A DNA stretch of 64,000 nt. Source: Pseudomonas protegens (GTDB lineage: Bacteria > Pseudomonadota > Gammaproteobacteria > Pseudomonadales > Pseudomonadaceae). Both the position numbers and the translations under genes were made by a program. Of the stretch, positions 48,381 through 56,427 are shown piece by piece. Below the pieces are notes generated by a model, which saw only the letters and a program-made list of their open reading frames with translations, made no database searches and was not told the DNA's origin. The stretch is from assembly GCF_003363755.1 (NCBI RefSeq), contig NZ_CP031396.1, forward strand, positions 1,798,001-1,862,000, given 5' to 3'. How positions within the stretch are numbered: position 1 is the stretch's first letter; each line of letters opens with the position of its first letter.

Positions 48381-49750
48381 GCGACACCTCCGGCGCGGCG
48401 CTCGGCCAGCCAGGTTTCCAGGGTTGCGGTGTGAAAATCGGTCTGCTGCAACCAGGGCTCGGCCAGCAGTTCACGGTGCAGCGCCAAGGTGCTGGCCATG
48501 CCGGTCAAGGTGGTGTGTTCCACGGCCAGCCGCGCCCGGGCCAGGGCCTCGCCACGGTCACGCCCGTGGACGATCAGTTTGGCCAGCAGCGAGTCGTAAT
48601 AAGGCGGCACAGCATAGCCCGGGTACAAGTGACTATCGACCCGCACCCCCGCCCCTTGCGGCCAGATCAGTTGCTCGACCTTGCCCGGACTGGGGAAGAA
48701 ATCCCGCGCTGGGTCTTCGGCATTCAGGCGCATCTGCAAGGCCGCGCCATTGAGCTGGATATCGCTCTGGCGCAACCCCAGGGGCTCGCCCCCGGCGATG
48801 CGCAACATGGCCTGGACCAGATCGATGCCGGTGATCAGTTCACTGATCGGGTGCTCCACCTGAATCCGCGTGTTCATCTCGATAAAGAAGAACTCGCCGG
48901 TGCTGTCGTCATAGAGGTATTCCAGAGTGCCAGCACCTTGGTAACCCAAGGCTTCGGTGAGGTGCACGGCGCTGCTGCACAACTGCTCACGCTGCTCGGC
49001 ACTGAGCACCGGCGACGGCGCTTCTTCGAAGATCTTCTGCCGCCGCCGTTGCAGCGAGCACTCGCGTTCAAACAGATGCACCGCGTGTTGGCCATCGCCC
49101 AAGACCTGGACTTCGATGTGCCGCGCACGGCCAATGAAACGCTCCAGGTACAGCGCACCATTGCCGAAGGCGGTCTGGGCTTCGCGTTGCGCCCGAGGGA
49201 ACTCCTCGGCCAATTGCGCCGCATCCTGAGCCAGGCGAATCCCGCGTCCGCCACCACCGGCACTGGCCTTGATCAACAGTGGAAAGCCCACGCTTTCAGC
49301 GGCCTTGAGCGCCGCGTCCAGGTCGAAGAGCTCACCTGGGGAGCCCGGTACCACCGGCACTCCCGCCGCCTGCGCCGTGCGCCGGGCTTCGGCCTTGTCG
49401 CCCATGCGGCGGATGGTTTCGGCGCTGGGACCGACGAAGATCGCCCCGGCCTCGACCACCGCCTCGGCGAAGTCGGCATTCTCGGAAAGAAAGCCATAGC
49501 CCGGATGCACCGCATTGGCACCACTGGCCTGCAAGGCACCGAGCAGGGCCTGGACATTCAGGTAGCTCTTGTCGGCCCGCGCCGGGCCGATGATCTGCAC
49601 TTCATCGGCCATACGTGCAGCCATGGAGTCGGCATCCGCCTCACTGCAGGCGGCAACGGTGGGAATCCCCAGGGCCTTGGCCGCACGGATGATGCGCACG
49701 GCGATCTCGCCGCGGTTGGCCACCAGCAACTTCTTGATTGCTTGAGTCAT
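48377..49750 (-). CDS. Biotin carboxylase subunit (AccC-like) of the pxp operon
   Basis: 457 aa from MTQAIKKLLVANRGEIAVRIIRAAK. It is a complete ATP-grasp biotin carboxylase: VHPGYGFLSENADFAE, KASAGGGGRGIR (ATP loop), FIEMNTRIQVEHPISE and the C-terminal AEDPARDFFPSPGKVE. It is not the housekeeping accC because of its place between BCCP and pxpB with 4-bp overlap. It charges the small biotin carrier next door with CO2. Confidence 0.92.
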   Translation of the reverse strand: MTQAIKKLLVANRGEIAVRIIRAAKALGIPTVAACSEADADSMAARMADEVQIIGPARADKSYLNVQALLGALQASGANAVHPGYGFLSENADFAEAVVEAGAIFVGPSAETIRRMGDKAEARRTAQAAGVPVVPGSPGELFDLDAALKAAESVGFPLLIKASAGGGGRGIRLAQDAAQLAEEFPRAQREAQTAFGNGALYLERFIGRARHIEVQVLGDGQHAVHLFERECSLQRRRQKIFEEAPSPVLSAEQREQLCSSAVHLTEALGYQGAGTLEYLYDDSTGEFFFIEMNTRIQVEHPISELITGIDLVQAMLRIAGGEPLGLRQSDIQLNGAALQMRLNAEDPARDFFPSPGKVEQLIWPQGAGVRVDSHLYPGYAVPPYYDSLLAKLIVHGRDRGEALARARLAVEHTTLTGMASTLALHRELLAEPWLQQTDFHTATLETWLAERRAGGVA

Positions 49751-49760
49751 GCCCTGGCCC

Positions 49761-50003
49761 TCACTGTTCGAGCGTCGCGACGACCTGACCCGGTTCCACC
49801 GGATCACCGTCTTGCACCACAAAGGCGCTGACTTGACCCGCGCTCCCGGCGGTCAGTTCGGAAAACTGCTTCATGACTTCGATCAGGCCGATCACGGTAT
49901 CGGCGCTGACGCTGTCGCCGACCTCGACGAAAGGCGCCGACTCCGGGGTGGCCTTGCGATAGAAAGTGCCCGGCAAGGGGGTGATAACACTGTATTCGGC
50001 CAT
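49761..50003 (-). CDS. Short biotin carboxyl carrier protein
   Basis: 80 aa, only the biotinyl domain: ITPLPGTFYRKATPESAPFV, VGDSVSADTVIGLIEVMKQF with the biotin lysine at 45 (EVMK in place of the usual EAMK), and DGDPVEPGQVVATLE. It lacks the Pro/Ala-rich N-terminal arm of housekeeping AccB. It lies 10 bp before the carboxylase gene. Confidence 0.93.
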   Translation of the reverse strand: MAEYSVITPLPGTFYRKATPESAPFVEVGDSVSADTVIGLIEVMKQFSELTAGSAGQVSAFVVQDGDPVEPGQVVATLEQ

Positions 50004-50097
50004 GTCTGTTCCTTTTGGAATAGTTGTAGAAAGGCAGGCAAAAAATCAAAACCAGATGAACCCCGCGTCTGTGCGCGGTGCTTCGTATCGATGCGCC

Positions 50098-50856
50098 TCA
50101 GCGCGGTGCGCGCACCTCGATGCCGGCCTGATCCAGCGCCGTGCGGGTGGCCTCCACCAGATCCAGGGCGCCGGGGGTGTCGCTGTGCAGGCAGATGGAA
50201 TCGAACTCGATGGCCAGGTCCTCGCCTTCAACCGTACGTACCAGGCCGGTCTGGCAAGCGCGTAACACCTTGGCGGCGACGGCAGCCGGGTCCAGGGCGC
50301 GCACCTGGCGGGTGAAGACGATGGAGCCGCTGAGGTCGTAATCGCGGTCGGCGTAGAACTCGCGGATCACCGGCTGGCCCAGCTCCTGGGCGACGTGCCA
50401 GATCACCGAATTGGGCATGCAATACAGCAGCAGCTCGGGCTCCAGCTTGCGCAGGTTTTGCACCAGCAGCCGCGCCGCTTCCTCGTCCCGGGCCAAGTGC
50501 ATGTAGAGCGCGCCGTGGGGCTTGATGTGTTGCAACTTCACGCCTTGCACCCGGGCCATTTCCCGCAGGGCGCCGAGCTGATAAAGCATGTCGTCCACCA
50601 GCTCCTGGGCCGGTGCGTTGATGTGCCGGCGGCCGAAGCCCACCAGGTCGCGGAACCCCGGATGCGCACCGATAGCCACCCCCAGGCGCTTGGCCTGTTC
50701 GATGGTGCGGCGCATGGTGCCGGGGTCGCCGGCGTGAAAGCCGGTGGCGATATTGGCCGAACTGATAAAGCCCATGAGCTCGTTGTCGACGCCGTCGCCA
50801 ATGGTCCAGGGGCCGAAGCTTTCGCCCATGTCCGAATTGAAATCCACTGCCTGCAT
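50098..50856 (-). CDS. pxpA: PxpA / LamB-YcsF family 5-oxoprolinase subunit A
   Basis: 252 aa from [17 protein letters not shown] (ATG at 50856; a GTG one codon earlier is possible). The signatures [35 protein letters not shown] and [13 protein letters not shown] are present. In E. coli PxpA hydrolyses the activated 5-oxoproline intermediate. It is the first gene of this operon, ahead of the biotin carrier, and opposite a LysR gene. Confidence 0.93.
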   Translation of the reverse strand: MQAVDFNSDMGESFGPWTIGDGVDNELMGFISSANIATGFHAGDPGTMRRTIEQAKRLGVAIGAHPGFRDLVGFGRRHINAPAQELVDDMLYQLGALREMARVQGVKLQHIKPHGALYMHLARDEEAARLLVQNLRKLEPELLLYCMPNSVIWHVAQELGQPVIREFYADRDYDLSGSIVFTRQVRALDPAAVAAKVLRACQTGLVRTVEGEDLAIEFDSICLHSDTPGALDLVEATRTALDQAGIEVRAPR

Positions 50857-50924
50857 CACTGTTGCTCCAACTCTTGTGACTTCGTGCAGTGAAAATTAGA
50901 GCGGCCTTGACCCCTTGGGAAGAT

Positions 50925-50967
50925 CTATTATCAGATAGAGCATCTTCTGAAAAACAGATAAAGCTCT
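50925..50967. promoter_or_regulatory. Candidate LysR operator between pxpA and lysR
   Basis: The AT-rich block holds TTATCAGATAG and, about 20 bases on, ACAGATAAAG: TTATC and GATAA in inverted order with CAGATA repeated. It is placed in the middle of the divergent promoter region, as LysR sites are. Confidence 0.4.
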
Positions 50968-50992
50968 GCTAGGAGTAGGCAGGCGGTGATCC

Positions 50993-51050
50993 ACGTATCG
51001 GCGAAGACCGGCGTGAGATGGCTTTGGCCGACAAACCGGCTCCTGCAGAG
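50993..51050. repeat. Degenerate REP copies
   Basis: ATCGGCGAAGACCGGCG and GGCCGACAAACCGGCTCCTG are altered REP halves close to the LysR start; the pair no longer mirrors well. Confidence 0.55.
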
Positions 51051-51067
51051 GTGATGGGGAATGGAAC

Positions 51068-51985
51068 ATGTCGTTGACCTTGCGCCAGGTGCGCTACTTC
51101 GTGGCGACCGCAGAGATCGGGCAGATCTCCCAGGCGGCGATCCACTTGAATATCTCCCAATCGGCGGTGACCACGGCGATCAAGGAGCTTGAAGCCATGC
51201 TCGCCGTGCAGTTGTTCGTGCGCTCGGCCCAGGGCATGAACCTGACCGACGCCGGGCGGCATTTTCTCAACCGCGCCTATGTGATCTTGCGCAGTGTCGA
51301 GGATGCGCTGAACAGTCCGCTGCCGGACTATCGGGCCAGTGGTGTGCTGCACCTGGCGGCCAGCTACACGGTGATCGGCTACTTCTTGCCGCACCACCTG
51401 CAACGCCTGGAGCACTGGCACCCGGACGTCACCATCGAACTCCACGAGCAGGAGCGCCAGGCCATCGAGCAAGGGTTGCTGGAGGGGCGTTTCGACATGG
51501 CGGTGGTGCTCACCGCCAACCTGACCCACCCGGACATCGTTTCGGAAACCCTATTCAACTCCGAGCGCCGGCTATGGCTGCCGGCCCACCATCGGCTCTG
51601 CGAACGAGCCAGCGTCAGCCTGGCGGACGTGGCCCAGGAGCCGTTCATCCTGCTCACCGTCGACGAAGCCGAGCAGAGTGCCATGCGCTACTGGGAACAG
51701 GCCGGCCAGCAGCCCAATGTCCGGGTGCGCACCAGTTCGGTGGAGGCGGTGCGCAGCATGGTGGCCAACGGCAGCGGCGTGGCGATTCTTTCGGACCTGG
51801 TGCATCGACCCTGGTCCCTGGAGGGCAAGCGCATCGAGACCCTGAGCCTGAGCGACGCAGTGACCCCGATGAGCGTAGGCCTGGCCTGGCACCGCGAACG
51901 GACTTTCACCCCGGCGATGCAGGCCTTGCGCGACTACTTCCACGACGCCTTCCTCGCGCCCCAGCAACTCAGCGCCCGGCGCTGA
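51068..51985 (+). CDS. LysR-type regulator of the pxp/acc operon
   Basis: 305 aa. The HTH is LRQVRYFVATAEIGQISQAA, then ISQSAVTTAIKELEAMLAVQLF. The effector-binding domain includes HLAASYTVIGYFLPHHLQRL, FDMAVVLTANLTHPDI and SMVANGSGVAILSDLVHRPW, a CbbR/CysB-like layout. It is divergent from pxpA with about 210 bp between, hence the probable controller of that operon. Confidence 0.9.
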   Translation: MSLTLRQVRYFVATAEIGQISQAAIHLNISQSAVTTAIKELEAMLAVQLFVRSAQGMNLTDAGRHFLNRAYVILRSVEDALNSPLPDYRASGVLHLAASYTVIGYFLPHHLQRLEHWHPDVTIELHEQERQAIEQGLLEGRFDMAVVLTANLTHPDIVSETLFNSERRLWLPAHHRLCERASVSLADVAQEPFILLTVDEAEQSAMRYWEQAGQQPNVRVRTSSVEAVRSMVANGSGVAILSDLVHRPWSLEGKRIETLSLSDAVTPMSVGLAWHRERTFTPAMQALRDYFHDAFLAPQQLSARR

Positions 51986-51992
51986 ACACCTT

Positions 51993-52225
51993 GCTTGGCG
52001 ATCTCTTGCCGAACCTCCAGCGACCTCAAGATCCACGCGTCTCCTACGGAGCCGTTCGCAGCCTGCGGCAGCGGCTACAACCCGACACCTGTAGCCGCTG
52101 CCGAGCCCGCGAGGCTGCGAAAAGGCCCGCAGGGCCTTGCCTGGCGATCCTGAGCCAAACCTGTGGCGGCCGGAAAAACCTGCGTCTCCTGCGCAGCCGT
52201 TCGCAGCCTGCGGCAGCGGCTACAG
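51993..52225. repeat. Tandem copy of a 145-bp REP-containing unit
   Basis: The stretch from GCTTGGCGATC...GCGTCTCCT through GCCGTTCGCAGCCTGCGGCA to GCGGCTACA (51993-52079) recurs at 52139-52224 with a few changes. Between them lies an inverted copy (CTGTAGCCGCTGCC at 52089, GAGGCTGCGAA at 52111). This repeat family differs from the GCCGGC type elsewhere in the window. No gene is present. Confidence 0.85.
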
Positions 52226-52232
52226 GGCTGAT

Positions 52233-52817
52233 TCAGGGGCAGGTCCAGCGCTGTGCGGTGCTGGCGATCTGTGCGGCCAACTGGGCAATGGCCTGTTGAT
52301 GAGCCTGCACCAGGCTGCTCAGTTCAACACCCGCCGGCTGGCGGATCTGGCTGCTGCAGGTCAAGCTGCGGGCCGGGCCGCCCTCGCCCCGCAAGCGCAG
52401 GCTCCAGACCACATCGATCAGCGCGTAACGCCCGGGCAGGGATTCGAAACGCCGTACATCGGTCTGCAACGACAGCACCGGGAGCCCGGGCTGCTTGGGC
52501 AAGCCTTCAAGGTTGCGGGTGCCGAGCTTGTGCTCCATCTGGCTGGCCAGGGCGTCGTGGAACTCATCCACCAAGGGCGCGCTCCAGCGCTGGGTTTCCA
52601 GGATCGCCAGGGTGCCGCTGTCCTGGCGCACCACCAGTTGCGGCTGATCCACCTGGACCGGGATGCGCACCGTGGACATCTCGAACTGCAGATTCGCGTT
52701 GCGGGCCGCAGCGCTGCCTTCAGTCACCGGCGGCATCAGGGTGTAGTAACGGGTCGGCGCAGAGCTGCAAGCGGCAAGTCCCAGGGTCAGGCTCAACAAC
52801 AAGGCGATTTTTTTCAT
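52233..52817 (-). CDS. pqiC: PqiC-type outer-membrane lipoprotein
   Basis: 194 aa with a lipoprotein signal (MKKIALLLSLTLGLAAC, Cys17 lipidated, then SSAPTRYYTLMP). The ABC transport auxiliary domain follows (IPVQVDQPQLVVRQDSGTLA, RWSAPLVDEFHDALASQM). In E. coli PqiC forms a ring on the outer membrane that takes the PqiB needle. It overlaps pqiB by 4 bp. Confidence 0.9.
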   Translation of the reverse strand: MKKIALLLSLTLGLAACSSAPTRYYTLMPPVTEGSAAARNANLQFEMSTVRIPVQVDQPQLVVRQDSGTLAILETQRWSAPLVDEFHDALASQMEHKLGTRNLEGLPKQPGLPVLSLQTDVRRFESLPGRYALIDVVWSLRLRGEGGPARSLTCSSQIRQPAGVELSSLVQAHQQAIAQLAAQIASTAQRWTCP

Positions 52818-54505
52818 GGCTGGGCTTCCGGTGCGGATTCGCGGACAGAGGAGGATGGCGACTGGTAGGCATCCGGTTGGTTGTCTTTGAGACGACCGCG
52901 AATCAACGCTTCAGGATGACGACCGAGGAAGTCGCTGAGCACCCGTACCGAACGGGCGGTGCGCTGCACTTCCTCCATGGCCTGGCTGAGTTTCTGTCGC
53001 TGCGGCGAATCCTCGGAGAAGCTCTCGTTGGCGCTGGCCAGGGTCTTCTTCGACTGCTCCAGGGTGTCGCGCATCTGCGGCAGCACTTGGCCGTTGACCT
53101 GTTTCAGGGTCTTCTGCATCTCCGCCAGGCTGCCATCGAGGTTGGCGGCGATGGAGTCGATCGGCAGCTTGCTGATCTTGTCCACCACGGCCTGCAGTTG
53201 TTCCTGCAACTTGTCCATGCTGCCCGGGATGGTGGGGATCTCCAGCGGCCGTGCGGCGGGGTTGTAGGCCACCGGCTTGGCATTGGCGACAAAATCCAGG
53301 GAGATGTACAGCTGGCCGGTCAGCAGGTTGCCGCTGCGGGGCTGGGCCCGCAGGCCGTTCTTGACGAAGGCGCCGATCAGTTGCGCGGAGCGGGCGTCGT
53401 CTTCGCCGCCGGTCTGCTTCACCAGTTTTTCATGGGCCTTGCCCAGGCGCTCGGGATAGATCACCGCCCCTACCAGGGTGGGGAAATACTTGCGCTGTTC
53501 GTCGTAGTCCAGGTCCATGGACACCACCTTGCCGATGTTCACCCCGAGGAACTCCACCGGGGCATTGAGCGACAGGCCGCGCAGGGCCTGATCGAAGCGC
53601 ATGCGGATGTAATACGGCGCGCCGTCCGGCGGAGCCAGCGCCGTATCCTGATCGCCGAACAGGGTGTATTCGGCATTCTCCTCGGCCGGCTTGGCGTTGG
53701 GGCTGTACTTGGGTTCGACGAAGGCGATGCCGCCGGCAAGGATCGAGGACACCGACTCGGTGTTGACCTTCAAGCCATTGGCGCCCAGGGTCACATCCAC
53801 ACCGCTGGCGTTCCAGAATCGGCTGTCGGTGGTGACGTACTTATCATTGGGCGCGTTGACGAAGATCTTCACGTCCACCCCCTTGCCGCTGTTGGCCAAC
53901 TGATAGGACACCACCTGCCCCACTTCGATGCGCCGGTAGTAGACCGGCGAACCGATGTCCAGGGAGCCCAGGTCGTCAGTGTGCAGGGTGAAGCGCTTGC
54001 CCTTCTGCCCGTAGGTAATGAGCGGCGGGGTTTCCAGGCCCTTGAAGCTGTTCTTGCGCTTCTCCGACTTGCCGGCATCGGCGCCGATAAAGGCCCCGGA
54101 GAGCAAGGTATCGACCCCGGAAACGCCGTTGGCGCCGATCCGCGGGCGCACCACCCAGAACATCGAGTCGTCGGCGGTGAACGGTTCGGCGGACTGATCC
54201 AGCTCGACCTTGGCCAGCACCTTGCGGCGATCGTCGCTCAAGGCGATGGAGGTCACCTTGCCGATCACCACGTTCTTGTACTTGACCTGGGTCTTGTTGG
54301 CTTCCAGGCCCTCGGCAGTCTGGAAACTGATGGTGATTTCCGGCCCGGCCGACAGCGAGTTGTGGACCACCATCGACAGCCCCACCAAGGCCGCAACAAT
54401 GGGCACCAACCACACCAGCGAGACATTGAAACGCCGCGTACGCAGCGCCGGAGCGCCGGGAGCCGGCTGGGAACCTGCCGCCTTGGAACCTGGATGATCA
54501 GACAT
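52814..54505 (-). CDS. pqiB: PqiB-type MCE protein
   Basis: 563 aa from MSDHPGSKAAGSQ. One N-terminal membrane anchor (FNVSLVWLVPIVAALVGLSM) is followed by three MCE repeats (ISFQTAEGLEANKTQVKYKN; LDIGSPVYYRRIEVGQVVSY; LSLNAPVEFLGVNIGKVVSM) and a long C-terminal coiled coil (about 410-530). This builds the periplasm-spanning tube for lipid movement between membranes. It overlaps both neighbours, so stoichiometry is probably set by coupling. Confidence 0.95.
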   Translation of the reverse strand: MSDHPGSKAAGSQPAPGAPALRTRRFNVSLVWLVPIVAALVGLSMVVHNSLSAGPEITISFQTAEGLEANKTQVKYKNVVIGKVTSIALSDDRRKVLAKVELDQSAEPFTADDSMFWVVRPRIGANGVSGVDTLLSGAFIGADAGKSEKRKNSFKGLETPPLITYGQKGKRFTLHTDDLGSLDIGSPVYYRRIEVGQVVSYQLANSGKGVDVKIFVNAPNDKYVTTDSRFWNASGVDVTLGANGLKVNTESVSSILAGGIAFVEPKYSPNAKPAEENAEYTLFGDQDTALAPPDGAPYYIRMRFDQALRGLSLNAPVEFLGVNIGKVVSMDLDYDEQRKYFPTLVGAVIYPERLGKAHEKLVKQTGGEDDARSAQLIGAFVKNGLRAQPRSGNLLTGQLYISLDFVANAKPVAYNPAARPLEIPTIPGSMDKLQEQLQAVVDKISKLPIDSIAANLDGSLAEMQKTLKQVNGQVLPQMRDTLEQSKKTLASANESFSEDSPQRQKLSQAMEEVQRTARSVRVLSDFLGRHPEALIRGRLKDNQPDAYQSPSSSVRESAPEAQP

Positions 54506-55112
54506 CTTCAACCTCTACATCCCAGATAAGCCGGGGATCGAAACTCATGGCCGCCAACATCGTCAGCACCACCACCAAACCAAAAAACAGTATGCCCATC
54601 CGCGGATCGATGGAACTCAGGGCCCGAAACTGCACCAGGGCCGCCACCAGGGCCACCACCAGCACATCGAGCATCGACCAATAGCCGATCACCTCGATAA
54701 AACGGTACAGCCTGGCACGCTCGCGCTGGGCCCAGAGGCTGCGGCGCTGGCAGGTCACCAGCAAGGTGCCAAGGACAAAGAACTTGATGCAGGGCACCAC
54801 CACGCTGGCGATGAAGATCAACAGGGCGATGTCCCAGGAGCCGTGTCTCCAGAACTCCACCACGCCGCTCATGATGGTGTTTTCACTGGCGCTGCCAAAA
54901 ATACTGGTGTGCATCACCGGCAGCAGGTTGGCCGGAATGTAGAAGATCAGGCTGGCCACGAGAAAGGCCCAGGTCCGCGCCAGGCTGTTGGGCTTGCGCG
55001 CATGGACCACGGAGTCGCATCGGGGGCACTGGTGCTCGGATTGCTCGCAGACCTGGCCACAGGTGTGGCAGAGCATCAGCTGATAGTCCCGGGCGTAAGG
55101 GGGCGTACTCAT
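54498..55112 (-). CDS. pqiA: PqiA-family membrane protein, second half-type
   Basis: 204 aa. An N-terminal zinc ribbon (LCHTCGQVC then HQCPRCDSVVHAR) is followed by four membrane helices, including LVASLIFYIPANLLPVMHTS. E. coli PqiA is one 417-aa protein with two such halves; here the halves are separate genes, this one matching the second. It overlaps pqiB by 8 bp. Confidence 0.9.
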   Translation of the reverse strand: MSTPPYARDYQLMLCHTCGQVCEQSEHQCPRCDSVVHARKPNSLARTWAFLVASLIFYIPANLLPVMHTSIFGSASENTIMSGVVEFWRHGSWDIALLIFIASVVVPCIKFFVLGTLLVTCQRRSLWAQRERARLYRFIEVIGYWSMLDVLVVALVAALVQFRALSSIDPRMGILFFGLVVVLTMLAAMSFDPRLIWDVEVEDV

Positions 55113-55720
55113 CAGTAGCGACCCTCCAGGTCATCCCACAGATAGCGGATGTCCTTGCCGGAAATCAGGATGATCAGCACCGTCAGCATGGCCAGGGCCC
55201 AGAGCCCGAGGCCGGGGTGCACATCGAGCATGCCAGCGAGCTTGACGATGGCCACCAGAATGCCCAGCAGGCACACCTCCAGCATGCTCCACGGCCGCAG
55301 GTGCTCCAGGGCCCGCATGCAGGCCTTGAAGCCTGGCGCGGCACGATCGAAATTGGCGAACCCCAGCACCCAGCACAGCAGGATGATCTGCAGGCACGGC
55401 GCCAGAATGATGGTCAGGCCGGTGATCGCCGCAATCAGGCTGATGCGGCCCTGGGCCAGGGCTTCTACCGATTGCCAGAGCGTGGCTTCGTTGCTCAGGC
55501 CTTCGAGGCTGATCTTGATCACCGGAAACAGATTGGCGAAGACGAACAACAACCCGGCGGTAATCGACAAGGCGAACAGCTGCTGCACGTTCATGTAGCG
55601 GGCACGGGCCAGCAACGCGCCACAGCGCGAGCACTGAGCGGCCTGGCCTTTGCCGAGCGGCACGGATTCGTACAGCGAATCGCAGTGTTCGCAGATGATC
55701 CAGTTGCGGGAAATAGTCAT
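55112..55720 (-). CDS. PqiA-family membrane protein, first half-type
   Basis: 202 aa with its own zinc ribbon (IICEHCDSLYE, AQCSRCGALLAR) and four helices (LLFVFANLFPVIKISLEG; LAPCLQIILLCWVLGF). Its stop and the ATG of the next pqiA gene overlap by one base (TGATG). It is the first gene of the pqi operon. Confidence 0.9.
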   Translation of the reverse strand: MTISRNWIICEHCDSLYESVPLGKGQAAQCSRCGALLARARYMNVQQLFALSITAGLLFVFANLFPVIKISLEGLSNEATLWQSVEALAQGRISLIAAITGLTIILAPCLQIILLCWVLGFANFDRAAPGFKACMRALEHLRPWSMLEVCLLGILVAIVKLAGMLDVHPGLGLWALAMLTVLIILISGKDIRYLWDDLEGRY

Positions 55721-55863
55721 GGTCTTCAGATAGTCGGGAGGGCTGCTGGTTCAGTGACGGCCTCCAGCGGACGCACATTTTCAGAAAAACCCGAGGACGG
55801 TGTCCAGTTCTGTCTGAAATCAGCTCGCAGACCTCTACGCCATAATAGGCCCCCCGTGGGTTT

Positions 55864-55883
55864 TCGCCGGCCAAAACCGGCGA
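55864..55883. repeat. Single REP-like hairpin
   Basis: TCGCCGG-ccaaaa-CCGGCGA, 7-bp perfect arms, between the pqi promoter side and the end of the PACE gene. It lacks a T-run for either direction. Confidence 0.6.
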
Positions 55884-55903
55884 CTATCACAAAGGCCTGC
55901 GGC

Positions 55904-56338
55904 TCAATGAGCCAGACGCTGTTGCAACCACTTGTCCCGCAGTACGTCGTAGGCCCAGTGGTAGAGGTAGGTGTAGGGCAGAAAGAACAACAGCACGCCG
56001 ATATCGAGGATGAACGCCTGCAACAGGCTGACATTCAACCACCAGGCAATCAGCGGTACACCCATCGCCACCAGACCGCCTTCGAACAGCAGGGCATGCA
56101 GGACCCGGGTCCAACCATTGCGTGCAAGTTGCAGGCGCTTGAGCAGACGATCGAACAGACCGTTGAACACCACGTTCCAGATCAGCGCCAAAAGGCCGAT
56201 GCCGATGGTCACCAGGCCCATGTCAGCCATGGGTTTATCCATGATCCAGGACAGCAGCGGCGTGCAGATCAGCACGGCCAGCAGCTCAAAACCTACAGCC
56301 TGGAAAATACGTTCGGTAAGGGATTTTTGCAGGCTCAT
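55904..56338 (-). CDS. PACE-family efflux transporter (AceI-like)
   Basis: 144 aa made of two bacterial transmembrane pair units, four helices in all: FQAVGFELLAVLICTPLLSW with the conserved Glu at residue 18 (AceI E15 position), WNVVFNGLFDRLLKR, ALLFEGGLVAMGVPLIAWWL and GVLLFFLPYTYLYHWAYD. Family members export chlorhexidine, acriflavine or short diamines by proton exchange. It is divergent from a LysR gene, as is usual for aceI/aceR. Confidence 0.92.
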   Translation of the reverse strand: MSLQKSLTERIFQAVGFELLAVLICTPLLSWIMDKPMADMGLVTIGIGLLALIWNVVFNGLFDRLLKRLQLARNGWTRVLHALLFEGGLVAMGVPLIAWWLNVSLLQAFILDIGVLLFFLPYTYLYHWAYDVLRDKWLQQRLAH

Positions 56339-56382
56339 TGCCGTGCTCCTTGAGTGAATGTGTTGGCGATCTTCCAGGATCA

Positions 56383-56414
56383 GGTCGATACTTAATAATC
56401 AATAACCATCGACC
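56383..56414. promoter_or_regulatory. Inverted repeat between the PACE and lysR genes
   Basis: GGTCGAT and ATCGACC are perfect 7-bp arms separated by an AT-rich 18-base centre, midway between the two divergent starts. The form suits a LysR dimer site. Confidence 0.6.
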
Positions 56415-56427
56415 AAGGCGATAGTTC

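Noticed and set aside
51574..52299. Frame running through the 3' end of lysR into the repeat region
   Set aside because: It is an alternative frame of lysR continuing over REP sequence; composition and start do not support a gene.
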